A stretch of 64,000 bases of DNA from Pseudomonadota bacterium (GTDB taxonomy: Bacteria; Pseudomonadota; Gammaproteobacteria; Xanthomonadales; Xanthomonadaceae). The notes under the pieces were generated by a model, which was given only the letters and a program-made list of their open reading frames with translations, made no database searches and was not told where the DNA came from. Position numbers and translations under genes: made by a program. Below, one piece after another: positions 1 through 8,298 of the stretch; the stretch's first letter is position 1, and each line of letters starts with the position of its first letter. The stretch covers positions 1 to 64,000 of the forward strand of contig JAEWGI010000037.1 in NCBI GenBank assembly GCA_023388355.1. The letters are read 5' to 3'.

Positions 1-131
1 CGGGCGGGGATGGGGTTGGAAACGGCCTGCGGCATGGCGATACGGGTTCCGTGGTCAGGGCGTCGCCGGCAGCGCGGCGACTTCGGGGGTCTGGGAATGC
101 TCGGGCACGAAGCCTGATGTCTCTGCAGCGG

Positions 132-686
132 TCATGCGGGCAAGCCTTGTCGGCGCGCGAGCCACTGCCTGCTGGTCTGGCCCCACATCTCGCAGGCGGC
201 GTCCTCGTTCGGCGGCGGCAGCCGGACCGGCCCGCGCAGGGTCGAGCCCAGGCGCGTAGCCACCTTCTGCGAAGCCGCGTTCTCCGGTGCGATGCAGTGG
301 ATGAAGTCGTCCCAGCCGAGGTTGGCCAGCGCCCAGTCGATGGCCGCCGGCAGTGCTTCGGTGGCGTAGCCCTTGCCCCAGGCATCGCGGTGGAGCATGT
401 AGCCGATCTCGTTGCCCGGCCACCCGTCCGGCTTCCAGGGCCCGCTTTGCCCCAGCCAGAGGCCACTGTCACGGTCGATGATCGAGAACATGCCGAAGCC
501 CTGGATCATCCAGGCGCCCGGCTGCTGCAGGAACTTGCGCCAGGCCGCGGCGCGCGGCTGGTGGCCGCCGATCCAGCGCGCCGCCTCTTCATCGGCCTGC
601 AGTTCGGCGTAGCGCTCGAAGTCCCCGGCCTGCGGCAGGCGCAGGACCAGGCGTTCGGTTTCGATCCTGAGGTCGGCCAGGGACAT
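132..686 (-). CDS. GNAT-family N-acetyltransferase (RimJ/RimL type)
   Basis: 184-residue protein starting MSLADLRIETERL, the usual opening beta strand of RimJ/RimL-like acetyltransferases. The acetyl-CoA loop is recognisable as HRDAWGKGYATEAL about 105 residues in (family consensus Q/RxxGxG/A), and the late helix ENAASQKVATRLG is the typical 'N..S..V.EKLG' segment. An upstream in-frame start at 704 would add six residues (MLPERH), but the family begins at the chosen Met. The substrate, a protein N-terminus or a small amine, cannot be told from sequence. It lies 52 bp downstream of the acyl-CoA dehydrogenase gene on the same strand, so it may be read from that transcript. Confidence 0.85.
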   Translation of the reverse strand: MSLADLRIETERLVLRLPQAGDFERYAELQADEEAARWIGGHQPRAAAWRKFLQQPGAWMIQGFGMFSIIDRDSGLWLGQSGPWKPDGWPGNEIGYMLHRDAWGKGYATEALPAAIDWALANLGWDDFIHCIAPENAASQKVATRLGSTLRGPVRLPPPNEDAACEMWGQTSRQWLARRQGLPA

Positions 687-738
687 GTGGCGCTCCGGCA
701 GCAATACGGGCCGCGCCGGTGCGCGGCCGGATGGGCGC

Positions 739-1908
739 TCAGCCGCCGAAGGCGTTGATGCCGGTCAGTTCGCGGCCCACCACCAGCTGGTGCACGGTCT
801 CGGTGCCCTCGTAGGTGATCACCGATTCGAGGTTGAGCGCGTGGCGGATCGGCGAATGCTCGGTGGTGATGCCGGCGCCGCCCAGCAGGTCGCGCGCCTC
901 GCGCGCGATGTCGATGGCCATGCGGCAGTTGTTCCACTTCGCCAGCGACACCTGCGTCGGCTGCATCTTGCCGGCGTCCTTCAGGCGGCCGAGCTGGAGC
1001 GACAGCAGCTGCGCGGAGGTGATGCGGCGCGCCCAGTCGGCCATCTTGATCTGCGCACTCTGGGTCGCGGCCACCGGGCGGCCGAACAGGATGCGCTCCT
1101 TGCTGTACTCCAGCGCCTCGTCCAGGCAGGCGATGGCGGCGCCAATCGGACCCCAGGTGATGCCGTAGCGCGCCTGGGTCAGGCAGCCCAGCGGCCCCTT
1201 CAGGCCCTTCACGTTCGGCAGGCGGTTCGCCTCCGGCACGCGCACGCCGTCGAAGAACAGCGCGCTGGTCACCGAGGCGCGCAGGCTCATCTTGTGCTTC
1301 ACGACCTGGGCCTTGAAGCCGGGGAAGTCCTTCTCGACCACGAAGCCCTGGATGCCGTCATCCGTCTGCGCCCACACGATGGCGATGTCGGCCAGGTTGC
1401 CGTTGGTGATCCACATCTTCGAGCCGTTGATCACCCAGTCGTCGCCGTCGCGTCTGGCGTGGGTCTTCATGTTGGCCGGGTCGGAGCCGCCGTGCGCCTC
1501 GGTCAGGCCGAAGCAGCCGATCACCTTGCCCGCGGCCATGTCCGGCAGCCAGCGCTGCTTCTGCTCCTCGCTGCCGTAGGCGAAGATCGGATACATGCAC
1601 AGCGAGGACTGCACGCTGGCGAAGCTGCGCAGGCCCGAGTCGCCGCGCTCGAGCTCCTGGCAGATCAGGCCGTAGCTCACGTAGTTGAGTTCGGCGCCGC
1701 CGTACTGCGCCGGCAGCGTGGCGCCGAGCAGGCCGAGGCCGGCGATCTCGGGGATCAGCTCGGTCGGGAAGCGGCCCTCGTCGAAGCATTCGCCGATGAT
1801 CGGCAGCACGCGTTCGTCGGTGAAGCGGGCAACGGTGTCCTGCACTGCGCGCTCCTCCTCGGACAGCAGCGAGCGGACGTCGTACAGATCGTAGGGATGC
1901 AGGGGCAT
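739..1908 (-). CDS. gcdH: glutaryl-CoA dehydrogenase
   Basis: 389-residue FAD acyl-CoA dehydrogenase. GcdH oxidatively decarboxylates glutaryl-CoA to crotonyl-CoA in lysine/tryptophan breakdown. Family signatures are the flavin-loop segment GCFGLTEAHGGSDPANM, the ARYGITWG stretch, the FGRPVAATQ motif, DLLGGAGI, and near the C-terminus TYEGTETVHQLVVGRELTG, where the Glu of YEGT is the expected catalytic base. The YEGT-x-x-x-H-x-L-x-x-GRxxTG ending separates GcdH from general acyl-CoA dehydrogenases. The open frame extends 53 codons upstream, but MPLHPYDLYDV is chosen because the upstream part is low-complexity Arg/Pro and the family starts there. Flavin reduction would feed electrons to ETF. 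Confidence 0.9.
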   Translation of the reverse strand: MPLHPYDLYDVRSLLSEEERAVQDTVARFTDERVLPIIGECFDEGRFPTELIPEIAGLGLLGATLPAQYGGAELNYVSYGLICQELERGDSGLRSFASVQSSLCMYPIFAYGSEEQKQRWLPDMAAGKVIGCFGLTEAHGGSDPANMKTHARRDGDDWVINGSKMWITNGNLADIAIVWAQTDDGIQGFVVEKDFPGFKAQVVKHKMSLRASVTSALFFDGVRVPEANRLPNVKGLKGPLGCLTQARYGITWGPIGAAIACLDEALEYSKERILFGRPVAATQSAQIKMADWARRITSAQLLSLQLGRLKDAGKMQPTQVSLAKWNNCRMAIDIAREARDLLGGAGITTEHSPIRHALNLESVITYEGTETVHQLVVGRELTGINAFGG

Positions 1909-2000
1909 TGGCGCGGCGCCGGGCGGAAAGGTTTCACATTGTACTGTCCGCGCGCGCCTTGTCCCGGGCAGTTGCTTGCGCCCTTTGCTCCGACGAATCC

Positions 2001-2100
2001 CTGCAGGAGCGGCTTCAGCCGCGACCGTCGCCTCCGGTAGGCGCGCATGCAGGCCACATCCATCCACGCGTATCGTTCGCGGCTGAAGCCGCTCCTACAG
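2001..2100. repeat. Inverted pair of REP-type palindromes
   Basis: Two copies of the same unit face each other. At 2001-2025 the core reads AGGAGCGGCTTCAGCCGCGA; at 2075-2100 the reverse complement is present (TCGCGGCTGAAGCCGCTCCT). Each core contains the self-complementary GCGGCT-TC-AGCCGC. Inverted REP pairs of this kind are common in Xanthomonadaceae and Pseudomonas, where RAYT transposases are thought to spread them; no RAYT gene is seen here. They lie between the gcdH start and the next gene's terminator. Confidence 0.85.
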
Positions 2101-2125
2101 CAGGTGCCGGATGGCTTCGACGCGA

Positions 2126-2150
2126 ACGGGCCGGCGAATGGCCGGCCCGT
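2126..2150 (-). terminator. Strong hairpin after the glycine-zipper gene
   Basis: Perfect 10-bp stem (ACGGGCCGGC, 2126-2135; GCCGGCCCGT, 2141-2150) with loop GAATG, starting 25 bp past the stop codon of the minus-strand gene at 2176-2937. No run of T follows it on either strand, so it is a hairpin terminator candidate by position and stem strength only. Confidence 0.5.
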
Positions 2151-2175
2151 CGCGGGTGCTGCTGGATGGCGTACG

Positions 2176-2937
2176 TCAGCGCCGGTCGGGCGTGCCGGCC
2201 GTCGCCATGCGGCTCATGATCTGGCCGTCCAGCACCGGCAGGCGCTCGCCCGGATCCTCGTCCATGCGCACGGTGTTCTCGACGCCGTCGAAGCGATAGG
2301 TCACGTCGTAGGCCACGGTGCGGTCCTCGGTGCCCAGCGCGATCCGTTCGCCGGGCTTGTCGCCGGTGCGCATGGTGCCGGTGGTGCCGTCCGGATTGCG
2401 GTAGGTCACGTTCCAGGCCACGGTGCGCGAGGACTGCGAGCTGTCCTGCACGGTGTGGCACTGGCGGTCGACCCGCTCCACCACCCGGCCGCCGACGTGG
2501 TTGCGGTCGACGCGATGGCCGATCGCACCGCCGGCAGCGGCGCCGGCCGCGGTGGCCAGCTTGCGGCCGTTGCCGCCGCCGACCTGGTTGCCGACCAGGC
2601 CGCCGATGACGGCGCCGGCCACGGTACCACCGACGTTGCCGTCGCGCTCGGGCAGGCGCTCCTGCACCACCACGTCCTGGCAGACCTGTCGCGGCGAGGA
2701 AGAGGTAGTGGTCTCGCGTACCGGCTCGCTGCCGATGACGGTCGCATAGAGTTCGGTCTTCTCGGTGACCGGCGTCACCGCCACCACCGTGGCGTACTCA
2801 AGCCGGCCTTCCTCCTGCTGCACCAGATCGTCCGCAGCGTCCGGCGATTGATCGCGACTGTTGTGGTACGCACCGACGGCAACGCCGCCGACCAGCAGCG
2901 CGGCCAGTGCGACTGCGAGGGTATTGTGCTTGTTCAC
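2176..2937 (-). CDS. Glycine-zipper 2TM-domain envelope protein
   Basis: 253 residues. A GTG start at 2937 is chosen because AGGAGG (2943-2948) sits five bases upstream and the protein then begins with a normal hydrophobic segment (VNKHNTLAVALAALLVGGVA). A Gly/Ala-rich block in the middle (GGTVAGAVIGGLVGNQVGGG and following AAGAAAGGAIGHR) is the glycine-zipper two-helix motif (Rick_17kDa_Anti family). The C-terminal half repeats a short beta pattern (WNVTYRNPDGTTGTM, YDVTYRFDGVENTVRM). These proteins are envelope-associated and often lipoproteins, but no lipobox Cys is seen here, so a signal anchor is more likely. A second glycine-zipper protein lies at 5683. Function unknown. Confidence 0.75.
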   Translation of the reverse strand: MNKHNTLAVALAALLVGGVAVGAYHNSRDQSPDAADDLVQQEEGRLEYATVVAVTPVTEKTELYATVIGSEPVRETTTSSSPRQVCQDVVVQERLPERDGNVGGTVAGAVIGGLVGNQVGGGNGRKLATAAGAAAGGAIGHRVDRNHVGGRVVERVDRQCHTVQDSSQSSRTVAWNVTYRNPDGTTGTMRTGDKPGERIALGTEDRTVAYDVTYRFDGVENTVRMDEDPGERLPVLDGQIMSRMATAGTPDRR

Positions 2938-3102
2938 CGTGTCCTCCTGCGGGCGTGGCCCGTCTGCTTCGTGCAGGCCGATTGCATCATTCCGAAGCTG
3001 AACGCGACCCCGGAAAGTTCCCCGCAAGCTGACGGCGCAATGAATCGCCACTGCGGCCAGCGCGTGCTAGCGTGACCCGTGTCGCGAACCGCCGGAGTCC
3101 AG

Positions 3103-3336
3103 ATGGCCAACCCGCTGCTGCTGCCGCTGCTCAACTGGGCCCGCGGGCTGCGCTACCCGACCCTGTTCAAGGTCACCGCGGTCGCGTTCGCGATCAGCAT
3201 GCTGTGGCCATTCGATCCGCTGCCCTTCATCGACGAGATCGTGCTCGGCCTGGGCACCCTGCTGCTGGCCAACTGGAAGCGGCGCAAGGAGTCCCCGGAC
3301 GCGCCGCTGCAAGGCCAGGCCCGGCGCGAACGCTGA
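3103..3336 (+). CDS. Small conserved membrane protein
   Basis: 77 residues starting MANPLLLPLLNWARGLRYPTLF, with one or two hydrophobic helices (KVTAVAFAISMLW and FIDEIVLGLGTLLLANW) and a very basic tail. GGAG at 3093-3096 precedes the ATG; an upstream Met at 3079 has no ribosome site and is rejected. It resembles short uncharacterised membrane proteins found next to tatD-type genes in Xanthomonadaceae. The Pro-containing WPFDPLPFIDE motif between helices suggests a re-entrant hairpin. No function can be assigned. Confidence 0.65.
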   Translation: MANPLLLPLLNWARGLRYPTLFKVTAVAFAISMLWPFDPLPFIDEIVLGLGTLLLANWKRRKESPDAPLQGQARRER

Positions 3337-3351
3337 GGCGCGAGCAGTACG

Positions 3352-4155
3352 GTGCCTGCGTCCGTGGACCTGATCGACAGCCACTGCCACCTGGACGTGC
3401 CGGAGTTCGATCGCGACCGCGACGAGGTGATCGTCCGCGCCCGCGCCGCCGGGGTCCGCGCGCAGGTGCTGCCCGCGGTGCAGGCCGATACCTGGCCGAA
3501 GCTGCGCGAGGTGTGCCGCAGCGGCCCGGGCCTGCACCCGGCCTACGGCCTGCATCCGGTGTATCTCGACGCGCACCGGCCCCGGCACCTGGACGCGCTG
3601 CGCGACTGGCTCGAACGCGAGCGGCCGGTGGCGGTGGGCGAATGCGGCCTCGACCATTACATCGAAGGCCTCGACCACGCCGCCCAGCAGGAATACTTCG
3701 ACGGCCAGCTGCGGCTGGCGCGCGAGTTCGGGCTGCCGGTGATCGTGCACGCCAGGCGCGCGGTGGATGCGGTGATCGCCAGCCTGCGCCGGATCGGCGG
3801 CAACGGGTCGGGTCCGGGGCAGGGTCTGCGTGGCGTGGTCCACAGCTGGTCGGGCAGCGAGGAACAGGCGCGCCAGCTGTGGAAGCTCGGATTCCTGCTC
3901 GGCATCGGCGGGCCGGTGACCTACGAGCGCGCACGCCGCCTGCGCCGGCTGGTGGCGAAGATGCCGCTGGAATACCTGCTGCTGGAAACCGATGCTCCCG
4001 ACCAGCCCGACGCCGGCATCCGCGGCCGCCGCAACGAACCCGCGCGCCTGGCCTGCGTGCTCGACGCCGTGGCCGCGCTGCGCGACGAGTCGCGCGAGGC
4101 GATCGCCAGCGCGACCTCGGCCAACGCCACGCGCCTGTTCGCGCTGCCGGCCTGA
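3352..4155 (+). CDS. TatD-family metal-dependent DNase
   Basis: 267 residues, GTG start, 15 bp after the small membrane-protein gene. Metal ligands of the TatD TIM barrel are all visible: HCH at residues 11-13, Glu97 in GECGLD, His133 in VIVHAR, His164 in VVHSWSG and Asp214 in ETDAPDQ. The family hydrolyses DNA 3'-to-5' (TatD, YcfH, YjjV) and acts in repair or RNA quality control. Length matches the family. It ends 13 bp from the convergent tcdA gene. Confidence is high for family, lower for which paralogue. Confidence 0.9.
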   Translation: MPASVDLIDSHCHLDVPEFDRDRDEVIVRARAAGVRAQVLPAVQADTWPKLREVCRSGPGLHPAYGLHPVYLDAHRPRHLDALRDWLERERPVAVGECGLDHYIEGLDHAAQQEYFDGQLRLAREFGLPVIVHARRAVDAVIASLRRIGGNGSGPGQGLRGVVHSWSGSEEQARQLWKLGFLLGIGGPVTYERARRLRRLVAKMPLEYLLLETDAPDQPDAGIRGRRNEPARLACVLDAVAALRDESREAIASATSANATRLFALPA

Positions 4156-4168
4156 GCGGCCGCGCGGT

Positions 4169-4963
4169 TCAGGCCGCGCGCGGCTTGAGCAGCATCTCCA
4201 GCGCCTTGCCCGCGGCTGCGAACGCGAACGCGCCGGTGATGTGGGTGGCTGCTCCCAGCCCGGCGCCGCAGTCGAGCTTGAGCGCGGCGTCCGGCCCCAG
4301 CGCCGGCCGCGTGCCGCACACGCTGCCGTCGGCCTGCGGGTACTTCACGTTCTCCAGCGAGTACACCGCGGGCACGCCGAAATAGCGGTCGCGGTTCCTG
4401 GGAAAATTGAACTCGCCTCGCAGCTTCCTGCGGATCAGCGCCAGCATCGCGTCGTGTTCGGTGCGCGAGAGGTCGCGCACCCGCACCAGGGTCGGGTCGG
4501 TACGTCCGCCGGCCGCGCCCACGGTCAGCACCGGGCGCTTGCGCCGCCGGCACCAGGCGATCATCTCGACCTTGCTGCGGAAGCTGTCGCAGGCATCGAG
4601 CACCAGGTCGAAGCCGGGTTCGAGCAGCTCGTCGAGATTGCCCGGGGTGAGGAACGCCTGCACCACGTCGAGCGAGATCGCCGGGCTGATCGCGCGGCAG
4701 CGTTCGGCCATCGCATCGGCCTTGCCGCGCCCGTACTGGCCTGCCAGCGCCGGCAGCTGGCGGTTGGTATTGGACAGGCACAGGTCATCGGCATCGATCA
4801 GCGACAGGTGGCCGACGGCGCTGCGCGCGAGCGCTTCCACCAGCCACGATCCGACCCCGCCCAGGCCGACCACCGCCACCCGCCGCGCGCGCAGGCGCTC
4901 GACCGCGCCGCGGCCGTAGAGCCGGTCGATGCCGGCGAATCGCTCGTTCCAGACTGCATCCAT
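4169..4963 (-). CDS. tcdA: tRNA threonylcarbamoyladenosine dehydratase
   Basis: 264-residue E1-like ThiF-fold enzyme. TcdA (CsdL) uses ATP to cyclise the t6A37 modification of ANN-decoding tRNAs to ct6A. The nucleotide-binding motif VVGLGGVGSW occupies residues 31-40, followed by DADDLCLSNTNRQ, the conserved ThiF/MoeB pattern with the Arg that contacts ATP. The opening RFAGIDRLYG is typical of TcdA rather than MoeB, and no C-terminal rhodanese domain is present. Start is the ATG at 4963, the only one that keeps RFxGxxRLYG near the N-terminus. Convergent with the TatD gene. Confidence 0.9.
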   Translation of the reverse strand: MDAVWNERFAGIDRLYGRGAVERLRARRVAVVGLGGVGSWLVEALARSAVGHLSLIDADDLCLSNTNRQLPALAGQYGRGKADAMAERCRAISPAISLDVVQAFLTPGNLDELLEPGFDLVLDACDSFRSKVEMIAWCRRRKRPVLTVGAAGGRTDPTLVRVRDLSRTEHDAMLALIRRKLRGEFNFPRNRDRYFGVPAVYSLENVKYPQADGSVCGTRPALGPDAALKLDCGAGLGAATHITGAFAFAAAGKALEMLLKPRAA

Positions 4964-5022
4964 CGCGCAAGTCTACCGGCGGGCCGCATGCTATCGTCGC
5001 CGCGCCCGCCACGGAGCCCAGC

Positions 5023-5520
5023 ATGTCGACCACGCCACCGCCCCGCCCCGAATCCAGGCCTTCGCCCGGTCCCGGCGCCACGCCACCCACGCGCAAGCCG
5101 CCGTCCGCCGCCAGCCGCTATCTGTTCGTGTTCGGGCTCGGGCTGGTGCTGGGAATCGTGGCGGTGGTGATGCTGCTGCGCACGCTGGAGGCGCGCAAGA
5201 CCTGGAGCGACCACTATCCGCATGCGCTGATGCACGTGCTGCAGGCGCAGACCGCGCAGCTGCGCGCGAACGCCGAGGCCAACCGCTGCAGCCCCACCGA
5301 CACCCTGCCTCACCTGCAGTCGCTGCGCAGCCTGGGCAACGATTTCGAGCGCGCGTTCCCGGAACTGCGCGACGAGCAGCGTTTCGTCGCCCACGCCGCG
5401 CAGTTCCGCGGCACCCTGGATGCCGCGCTGGCCGCGCCGCCGCTGGGATGCGAGGGCGTGTCGAAGGCCGCGACCGAGGTCGGCGAAGCCTGCAAGGCCT
5501 GCCACCAGGACTATCGCTGA
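5023..5520 (+). CDS. Membrane-anchored c-type cytochrome
   Basis: 165 residues. A Pro-rich cytoplasmic N-terminus (residues 1-30) leads to one transmembrane helix (YLFVFGLGLVLGIVAVVMLL, about 33-53), then a helical domain ending in a single haem motif CKACH at residues 157-161, four residues from the C-terminus. A CxxCH placed at the very end of a four-helix domain is the class II (cytochrome c'-like) arrangement. It would face the periplasm and carry one c-haem. The partner is not evident; no terminal oxidase or dehydrogenase lies next to it. Transcribed divergently from tcdA with 59 bp between them. Confidence 0.75.
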   Translation: MSTTPPPRPESRPSPGPGATPPTRKPPSAASRYLFVFGLGLVLGIVAVVMLLRTLEARKTWSDHYPHALMHVLQAQTAQLRANAEANRCSPTDTLPHLQSLRSLGNDFERAFPELRDEQRFVAHAAQFRGTLDAALAAPPLGCEGVSKAATEVGEACKACHQDYR

Positions 5521-5682
5521 GCCGGACACCGCCCGTGCGCGGCTGAACCGCGACTGCACCGTCGCGGCGATGGCCGGCGCGGTTGCGCGAGGGTTGCCAC
5601 GGCGTTCACCGCCGCGCGCCTAGTGTCCGATGCGCACCGCCGATGCGGCGGCCATCGACCACCAGACGCGAGGAGTCCCCCG

Positions 5683-6156
5683 ATGAACATCCGCTTGCGC
5701 ACCACCTGCGTTGCCGCCATCGCCAGCCTGGCGCTGGCCGGCTGCGCCAGCACGTCGCCCGGCTACGGTTCGGGCTACGGCAACACCTCGTCCGCTCCGT
5801 CCGGCTCGCGCTGCTACGACTGCGGCACGGTCACGGCGATCGAGAGCGGCGATCGCGGCACCAACATCGCCGGCCCGGTCCTCGGCGGCATCGTTGGCGC
5901 GGTTGCGGCCAAGGAGCTCGCAGGTCGCAACACCGACAGCGAGGGCCGGCGCAATGTCGCCGTCGCCGCCGGCGCCGCCGGTGGCGCAGTCGCGGGCAAC
6001 GCGATCCAGAACCGGGTAGAAGCCAATCGCACCGGCTACACGATCCACGTCCGCATGGACGATGGCCGCACCACGACCGTGCACCAGGCAAACCTGGATG
6101 GCATTCGTGAAGGCTCGTATGTGCGGGTCCAGAATGGGCGTGCCTGGGCGTACTGA
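5683..6156 (+). CDS. Glycine-zipper 2TM lipoprotein (SlyB-like)
   Basis: 157 residues with a lipoprotein signal: charged MNIRLRTT, hydrophobic core and lipobox LAGC (Cys about residue 21). AGGAG at 5671-5675 fixes the start at 5683. Gly-zipper helices follow (AGPVLGGIVGAVAAKELAG, then AAGAAGGAVAGNAIQNRVE), then a beta-rich tail (YTIHVRMDDGRTTTVHQ). This is the SlyB/Rick_17kDa outer-membrane lipoprotein pattern, connected in other bacteria with envelope integrity. A pair of cysteines (RCYDCG) just after the linker is unusual. Paralogous in design to the protein at 2176-2937. Confidence 0.85.
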   Translation: MNIRLRTTCVAAIASLALAGCASTSPGYGSGYGNTSSAPSGSRCYDCGTVTAIESGDRGTNIAGPVLGGIVGAVAAKELAGRNTDSEGRRNVAVAAGAAGGAVAGNAIQNRVEANRTGYTIHVRMDDGRTTTVHQANLDGIREGSYVRVQNGRAWAY

Positions 6157-6240
6157 GTACTGGGTCCGCCAAGGAAGGTCTGAATACAACGGTCGTCGCC
6201 CCCGCGGGCAAACGTTTCCCCCGCATGGGCGGCGTCAAAG

Positions 6241-6412
6241 CCCTCCCCTTCAAGGGGAGGGTTGGGAGGGGATGGTGTGGATTCGCCGGCATTCCCTCGA
6301 CGACAGGTGCTTACGCGTTGAACACCATCCCCACCCCGGCCCTCCCCTTGAAGGGGAGGGAGAAGAGCATTGCGGCTTCTCCGGACAGCAGTGCGAGTTC
6401 GCGGGGATGACG
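6241..6412. repeat. Dispersed palindromic intergenic element
   Basis: Two near-identical 21-nt hairpins, CCCTCCCC/GGGGAGGG around TTCAA or TTGAA, occur at 6241-6261 and 6340-6360, with opposed flanks (GGGTTGGGAGGGGATGGTG right of the first; ACACCATCCCCACCCCGGC left of the second), so the ends form a larger inverted repeat of about 120 bp. The following 6377-6412 segment (CAGCAGTGCGAGTTCGCGGG core) recurs at 57908-57943. The first hairpin recurs exactly at 47105-47125. This fills the 388-bp gap between the lipoprotein and DUF456 genes. No protein gene is supported here. Confidence 0.75.
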
Positions 6413-6544
6413 ACAGTTGTTCAGATCTTCCCTGACGCCGCTCTGCCGGCGCGGCAGGTGTCCGTCACGCCGCCCCTCGCAGTGAAGCCGGCGCGCTGAC
6501 AGAATGCGCGCATGGACGGCTCCCCGCCGTCGCGGGAGCTGTCG

Positions 6545-7048
6545 ATGGACGCGCAGTCGATCTATTACGCCATCGCCATCGTGCTGGTGCTGGCCGGCCT
6601 GGCGGGAATCATCCTGCCGGCGATACCGGGGCTGCCGCTGGTGTTCGCAGGGATGCTGCTCGCGGCCTGGGCCGGCGGCTTCGAGCAGATCGGCGGATGG
6701 ACGCTGCTGGTACTGGCGGTGCTGACCATGGTCTCGATCGGGGTCGATTTCCTGGCCTCGGCTGCCGGCGCCAAACGCGTGGGCGCCAGCCGGCTGGCGG
6801 TGGGCGGCGCGCTTGCCGGCACCGTGATCGGCCTGTTCTTCGGCCTGGTGGGCGTGTTCGTGGGGCCGTTCGTGGGGGCGGTGGTCGGCGAGCTGGTGGC
6901 GCGGCGCGGGATCGGCCAGCGCGAGCTCGGCCAGGCCACCAAGGTCGGCATCGGCACCTGGTTCGGCATCTTCATCGGCATCGTGCTCAAGCTCACCCTG
7001 GCGTTCGCGATGATCGGCATCTTCGCGCTGGCCTGGTGGACCGATTGA
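6545..7048 (+). CDS. DUF456 family membrane protein
   Basis: 167 residues, nearly all hydrophobic. The start MDAQSIYYAIAIVLVLAGLAG at 6545 is preceded by GGGAG (6534-6538); a Met 33 bases upstream lacks a site. Two repeated halves are visible: an N-terminal LAGIILPAIPGLPLVFAGMLL loop and a Gly-rich VGVFVGPFVGAVVGELVA helix pair, both characteristic of DUF456. Glycine-zipper packing is likely. Function unknown in all bacteria. It precedes the MscS gene by 53 bp on the same strand. Confidence 0.85.
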   Translation: MDAQSIYYAIAIVLVLAGLAGIILPAIPGLPLVFAGMLLAAWAGGFEQIGGWTLLVLAVLTMVSIGVDFLASAAGAKRVGASRLAVGGALAGTVIGLFFGLVGVFVGPFVGAVVGELVARRGIGQRELGQATKVGIGTWFGIFIGIVLKLTLAFAMIGIFALAWWTD

Positions 7049-7101
7049 CGCCGCCTGCCCGCCCTGTGGCTAGACTGCGGTTTTCCCGGCACCCTGACCG
7101 C

Positions 7102-8298
7102 ATGCCCGCAATGCCGCGCCCCACCGTGCGCAGGTTCGCCTTCCTGCTCCCGCTCCTGCTGCTGTTCGCGGTGGGGCTGCCGGCCGCGCCGGCCGCGGCG
7201 ATGCAGGCGGAAGCCGCGCCGACGACGACGCAGCCGGTCCCCGCACCCGGGACCGCGGACGATCCTTCGCAGGACCTCGCCCAGCCGCCGCCGGCGCCCG
7301 GGACCGACCTGCGCGGCCGCTTCGACGTCGCCTTCGACAAGCTGTCCGCGGGCCTGACCGCCTTCATCGCCTGGCTGCCGCTGCTGGCGGTTGCGCTGCT
7401 GATCGTCGTGTTCTCCACCTGGCTCGCCGGCTTCGTCTCGCGCCGCCTGCACCTGCTGCGGCTGCGCACCGACAACCCCTACATGAACGGGCTGATCCGC
7501 ACCGTGCTGCGGGCGGTGATCATCCTGTTCGGCGTGGTCGTGGCCCTCAACCTGCTCAACGCCACCGCCCTGGTGACGGCGGTGCTGGGCTCGGCCGGCG
7601 TTGTCGGCCTGGTGCTGGGCTTCGCCTTCAAGGACATCGCCGAGAACTACGTCGCCGGGATCCTGCTGAGCCTGCGCCAGCCCTTCGCGCCCGGCGACCT
7701 GGTGGTGATCGACGGCAACGAGGGCAAGGTCGTGTCGCTGCATTCGCGCACCACCGTGCTGATGACGCTGGAGGGCAACGAACTCCGGCTGCCCAATGCG
7801 CTGGTGTTCAAGGCGATCATCCTCAACTACTCGCGCAACCCCAACCGCCGCTTCGACTTCACCATTCCCATCGACCTGGCCCAGTCGATCCGCACCGCCC
7901 AGTCGCTGGCGCTGGAGCAGATCTGCGGGGTCGAGGGCCTGCTGCAGGATCCGGGCCCGTCCTGGACCGTGCACGAATACAGTGCCGGCGGCGTCGTGCT
8001 GCGCTTTTTCGGCTGGGTGGACCAGCGCGAGAGCGACCTGGGCAAGGTCCGCAGCGAGGCGATCAGGCGGGTCAAGGCCGCCTACGCACAAGCCGGGATC
8101 GAACCACCGCGCACCGTCTACCACGTGTACACGACGCGCGAGGATGTGCAGGGCGGGCCGCGGGTGGACCAGGAGCCGGTGCACGACGCGGATGCGGACA
8201 CTTCGGTCAACCGCGACATCGACGAGCAGCTCGCCCAGGCCCAGCAGGCCGCCGAAGCCGACACCAACCTCCTCGAACCGGGATCCGAACCGCGATGA
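7102..8298 (+). CDS. MscS-family small-conductance mechanosensitive channel
   Basis: 398 residues. A cleavable-looking N-terminal segment (FAFLLPLLLLFAVGLPAAPAAA) and a Pro-rich linker precede the channel: TM helices FIAWLPLLAVALLIVVF, then VLRAVIILFGVVVALNLL, then the pore-lining TM3 LGSAGVVGLVLGFAFKDIAENYVAGILL, whose Gly/Ala spacing and FKD-x-x-xNxxAG signature are diagnostic. The beta domain (FAPGDLVVIDGNEGKVVSLHSRTT and GNELRLPNALVF) follows. The channel releases solutes on hypo-osmotic shock. The C-terminus extends about 50 acidic residues. The next gene, pldA, starts within its stop (ATGA). Confidence 0.9.
   Translation: MPAMPRPTVRRFAFLLPLLLLFAVGLPAAPAAAMQAEAAPTTTQPVPAPGTADDPSQDLAQPPPAPGTDLRGRFDVAFDKLSAGLTAFIAWLPLLAVALLIVVFSTWLAGFVSRRLHLLRLRTDNPYMNGLIRTVLRAVIILFGVVVALNLLNATALVTAVLGSAGVVGLVLGFAFKDIAENYVAGILLSLRQPFAPGDLVVIDGNEGKVVSLHSRTTVLMTLEGNELRLPNALVFKAIILNYSRNPNRRFDFTIPIDLAQSIRTAQSLALEQICGVEGLLQDPGPSWTVHEYSAGGVVLRFFGWVDQRESDLGKVRSEAIRRVKAAYAQAGIEPPRTVYHVYTTREDVQGGPRVDQEPVHDADADTSVNRDIDEQLAQAQQAAEADTNLLEPGSEPR

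Noticed and set aside
51..758. Long + strand frame opposite the GNAT gene
   Set aside because: Antisense shadow of a recognisable acetyltransferase; Arg/Pro/Ala-rich with no family resemblance. High-GC DNA gives many such frames, also opposite gcdH, fumarase, the GMC genes and most polysaccharide genes.
6062..6499. Short frames across the 6.2 kb repeat
   Set aside because: They run through palindromic repeat DNA and end inside it; not conserved protein-like sequence.
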